Below are positions 61,896 to 64,000 of a stretch of 64,000 bases of DNA, piece after piece. Both the position numbers and the translations under genes were made by a program. The DNA is taken from NCBI RefSeq assembly GCF_005877885.1, contig NZ_VCHY01000006.1, forward strand, positions 248,001 through 312,000. Reading direction: 5' to 3'. The notes under the pieces are model-generated. The model did not search any database. It was not told the origin of the DNA and worked only from the letters and a program-made list of their open reading frames with translations. The DNA is from Labilibacter sediminis (GTDB lineage: Bacteria; Bacteroidota; Bacteroidia; Bacteroidales; Marinilabiliaceae). How positions within the stretch are numbered: position 1 is the stretch's first letter; each line of letters starts with the position of its first letter.

Positions 61896-64000
61896 ATGCA
61901 CCTGTTATTTAAATTCAGAAATGTTAAGTATGTTCTTCTTATAATTGCTGTTTCCTTTTGTTTGGTAGCTGAGTCTAAGGTAAATATAACCAGTATATTA
62001 AAAGATAAATATGGTGGTTTTAGTAAGAATTGGGCCATTGACGTTGATCATAAGGGAATGATATACTGCGGTAACGAAGCAGGACTGTTAACATATGATG
62101 GTTTAAAATGGGAACTATATAAAGTTCCCGGAAACCTTAGTGTTCGGTCTGTAATGGTCGATGGAGACAGAATTTATACTGGATCCTTTGAGCAATTTGG
62201 TTATTGGGAAAAATCAGAGAAAGGTGTTCTGACATACCATTCTTTGTCAGATTCAATTTTACGAAAAGATATTCATAATGATATGATTTGGAAAATAATT
62301 CCAAGTCTGCAAGGGGGGGTGATTTTTCAGTCCTTTAATACCTTATTTGTATTCAATGGTAAGGAAGTTTCACAGTTAAATATAAGAGGTGGTATTATTT
62401 TTTTACTTAGGGTAAAAGATAAGCTGGTGGCCCAGAGAACTAAGGGGAATCTAATACAGTATAAAGACGGGAAGTTGTCCGATGTTGAAGGAAGTGAGAT
62501 TCTTTATAATTCATATGTAAGGATGTTTCTTCCGTATGGAGAGGATGCTTATCTTATAGGATCAGGTACTAAAGGACTTTATATTTGGGATCAGAAAAAG
62601 GGTTTTTATGAATGGAACTGTTCAGCCCAGGAGATTATTAAAAATTATGAAATAAATGCCGGTTACTTTGACGGGCAAAACTACTATATCGCTACTCTTG
62701 ATAATGGAGTGTTTGTTGTTAATAAAAAAGGAGAAATTAAACATCACCTGAATATAGATAGTGGTCTTGAGAGTAATACCATTTTTGATGTCAGATGCGA
62801 TAGTAAAGGCAGGTTATGGGTAGCACTGAACATGGGATTGGCCATTGTTGAGTTTGATTTTCCAATTCATTATGTTACCAGCCGAACATCAAATTTAGGG
62901 GTCGTTCATGCGGCACAATTTCATGACAATAGATTTTACCTGGGAACAAATCGTGGTCTTTATTATCATGATAATCCATTGTTTGAAGGAGATCATATAC
63001 ATTTAGATGACTTTAAAACGATTGACCAGCTAAAAGGTCATATTTGGTCTTTAAAAAGTAAAGATGAGCGCTTGCTATGTGGTCATAATTCTGGTTCTTA
63101 TGAAATTTCCGGTAAAAATATTTCAAAGATCTCAAAGTTAGGAGGAGGTCAAAGTTTTGTGCCTTTTGTTATTAATAAAAGAGAGTATTTGCTGCAAAAT
63201 ACTTATACCTCATTGGCTTTGTTTGGAGAGAATTCACAAAAATCATATGAGCTACAATATGTACTAAAAGGCTTTTTTGAACCTTCTCGGGATTTAGAAG
63301 TTGGCCTGGAAAATGATATTTGGGTTTCTCATGTTCGTCGTAAAGAGGTATTTAAAGTAAAAGTAGTTGATGAAAATAAACCTTTGCAAAAAACAAACTA
63401 TGGCCGGGATAAAGGACTGCCTCAGGATTTTGGAAACAGGGTTTGTAAGTTTGAAGATCGTATTGTGTTTTCAACGCAGGAAGGTTTATTTACTTACGAT
63501 GAATTAAGAGATACTATAGTTAGCTACGATGATGTCAATAGTCAGTTAGGTGAGTATGCTATTTCAAACAATATTGTAAAAACAGATTTCAATAAATATT
63601 GGTTTACCTTGCCTCCCAAAGCTGCTATGTTCGAGGTAAATGAAGACAAGATTAATAAGCTTTTCGAGTATTCGTTTAATGATCCATATAGTTCTCTCGA
63701 CGAGAAATATCCTTTAATTGTACCCATAAATGATAGTATTACGGTATTTGGTCTGGACAATGGTTTTGCCTTCTTTAATGAGAATACATATCATAGAACA
63801 CAAGCGTCAGCAGATTCCATCTATTTTAAAAATATACTTTATCGTATGCCACCTGGTAGTATAAAAAGTTTACAGTCACAAAAAACATTTAGTATTCCAT
63901 ATAGAAATAACCGGATTGTTTTTGAGTATATGTCTATGGCTTCTGTTATAGGTGGTGTGAAATATGAATATATGCTTGAAGGTTTTGATAAGAAGTGGAA
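61896..64000 (+). CDS. Membrane one-component regulator, N-terminal part (paralogue 3, cut by window end)
   Basis: An open frame from ATG 61896 to the last base, at least 701 codons with no stop. The N-terminus is a signal/anchor (KYVLLIIAVSFCLVAES). The propeller start KYGGFSKNWAIDVDHKGMIYCGNEAGLLTYDG matches 35139 and 58899 closely. The visible end, VKYEYMLEGFDKKW, is the beginning of a Y_Y_Y domain. The TM helix and HTH would lie beyond the window. Three such sensors in one locus suggest distinct inducers or tuned responses. Confidence 0.88.
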   Translation, partial: MHLLFKFRNVKYVLLIIAVSFCLVAESKVNITSILKDKYGGFSKNWAIDVDHKGMIYCGNEAGLLTYDGLKWELYKVPGNLSVRSVMVDGDRIYTGSFEQFGYWEKSEKGVLTYHSLSDSILRKDIHNDMIWKIIPSLQGGVIFQSFNTLFVFNGKEVSQLNIRGGIIFLLRVKDKLVAQRTKGNLIQYKDGKLSDVEGSEILYNSYVRMFLPYGEDAYLIGSGTKGLYIWDQKKGFYEWNCSAQEIIKNYEINAGYFDGQNYYIATLDNGVFVVNKKGEIKHHLNIDSGLESNTIFDVRCDSKGRLWVALNMGLAIVEFDFPIHYVTSRTSNLGVVHAAQFHDNRFYLGTNRGLYYHDNPLFEGDHIHLDDFKTIDQLKGHIWSLKSKDERLLCGHNSGSYEISGKNISKISKLGGGQSFVPFVINKREYLLQNTYTSLALFGENSQKSYELQYVLKGFFEPSRDLEVGLENDIWVSHVRRKEVFKVKVVDENKPLQKTNYGRDKGLPQDFGNRVCKFEDRIVFSTQEGLFTYDELRDTIVSYDDVNSQLGEYAISNNIVKTDFNKYWFTLPPKAAMFEVNEDKINKLFEYSFNDPYSSLDEKYPLIVPINDSITVFGLDNGFAFFNENTYHRTQASADSIYFKNILYRMPPGSIKSLQSQKTFSIPYRNNRIVFEYMSMASVIGGVKYEYMLEGFDKKW

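Overview
The window looks like chromosomal DNA from a marine or sediment Bacteroidota, plausibly near Marinilabiliales or Marinifilaceae (inference). Support comes from SusC/SusD pairs, type IX secretion (T9SS) C-terminal sorting domains, lipoprotein signals with K/D/E after the cysteine, AT-rich DNA, promoters resembling the Bacteroidota TAnnTTTG -7 box, and no obvious Shine-Dalgarno sequences. No rRNA, tRNA, CRISPR array or transposase gene was recognised.

Region 1 (1-5188) is the end of an energy-conservation operon: an Mrp-type cation/proton antiporter (mrpB partial, C, D, E, F, G), a 2x[4Fe-4S] ferredoxin subunit, a [NiFe]-hydrogenase maturation protease and a short NuoE-like [2Fe-2S] protein. 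The set resembles a membrane-bound group 4 hydrogenase/Mrp module whose catalytic genes would lie upstream. A structured, GC-richer non-coding block of about 570 bp separates mrpD from mrpE.

Region 2 (5476-64000) is a very large polysaccharide utilisation locus. It has two SusC/SusD pairs with three associated surface lipoproteins, nine S1-type sulfatases, two GH3 beta-glucosidase-like enzymes, six proteins of the glycoamylase-like/GH144 type, a serine hydrolase, two small T9SS proteins built on a carbohydrate-binding-like module, and three membrane one-component regulators (beta-propeller, Y_Y_Y, TM, LuxR-type HTH), the last cut by the window end. GH144 with GH3 is the known toolkit for beta-1,2-glucan, whereas nine sulfatases imply a sulfated polymer. 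The locus is therefore a candidate system for a sulfated glucan that I cannot match to a described substrate. Three of the six GH144-like proteins keep the acidic D-x3-D-x2-E cluster; the other three carry S-[TP]-I-D-[ST] at that place and may have another specificity.

Non-coding signals are informative. TGTATRGG boxes, some in 11-bp tandem, lie 71, 82 or 93 bp (or close to this) upstream of -7-like boxes at four promoters. A dispersed 90-102 bp repeat family forms hairpins whose 3' arm contains the ATG of downstream genes (18283, 19836, and a decayed copy at 49961). A 263-bp MITE-like element with terminal inverted repeats touches the stop codon of the sulfatase ending at 56457.

Proposed division of labour (inference): T9SS and surface enzymes desulfate and cut the polymer outside the cell; SusC/D pairs import oligosaccharides; periplasmic or lipoprotein sulfatases, GH144-like enzymes and GH3 enzymes finish degradation; the propeller/HTH sensors detect products and activate the TGTATRGG promoters.
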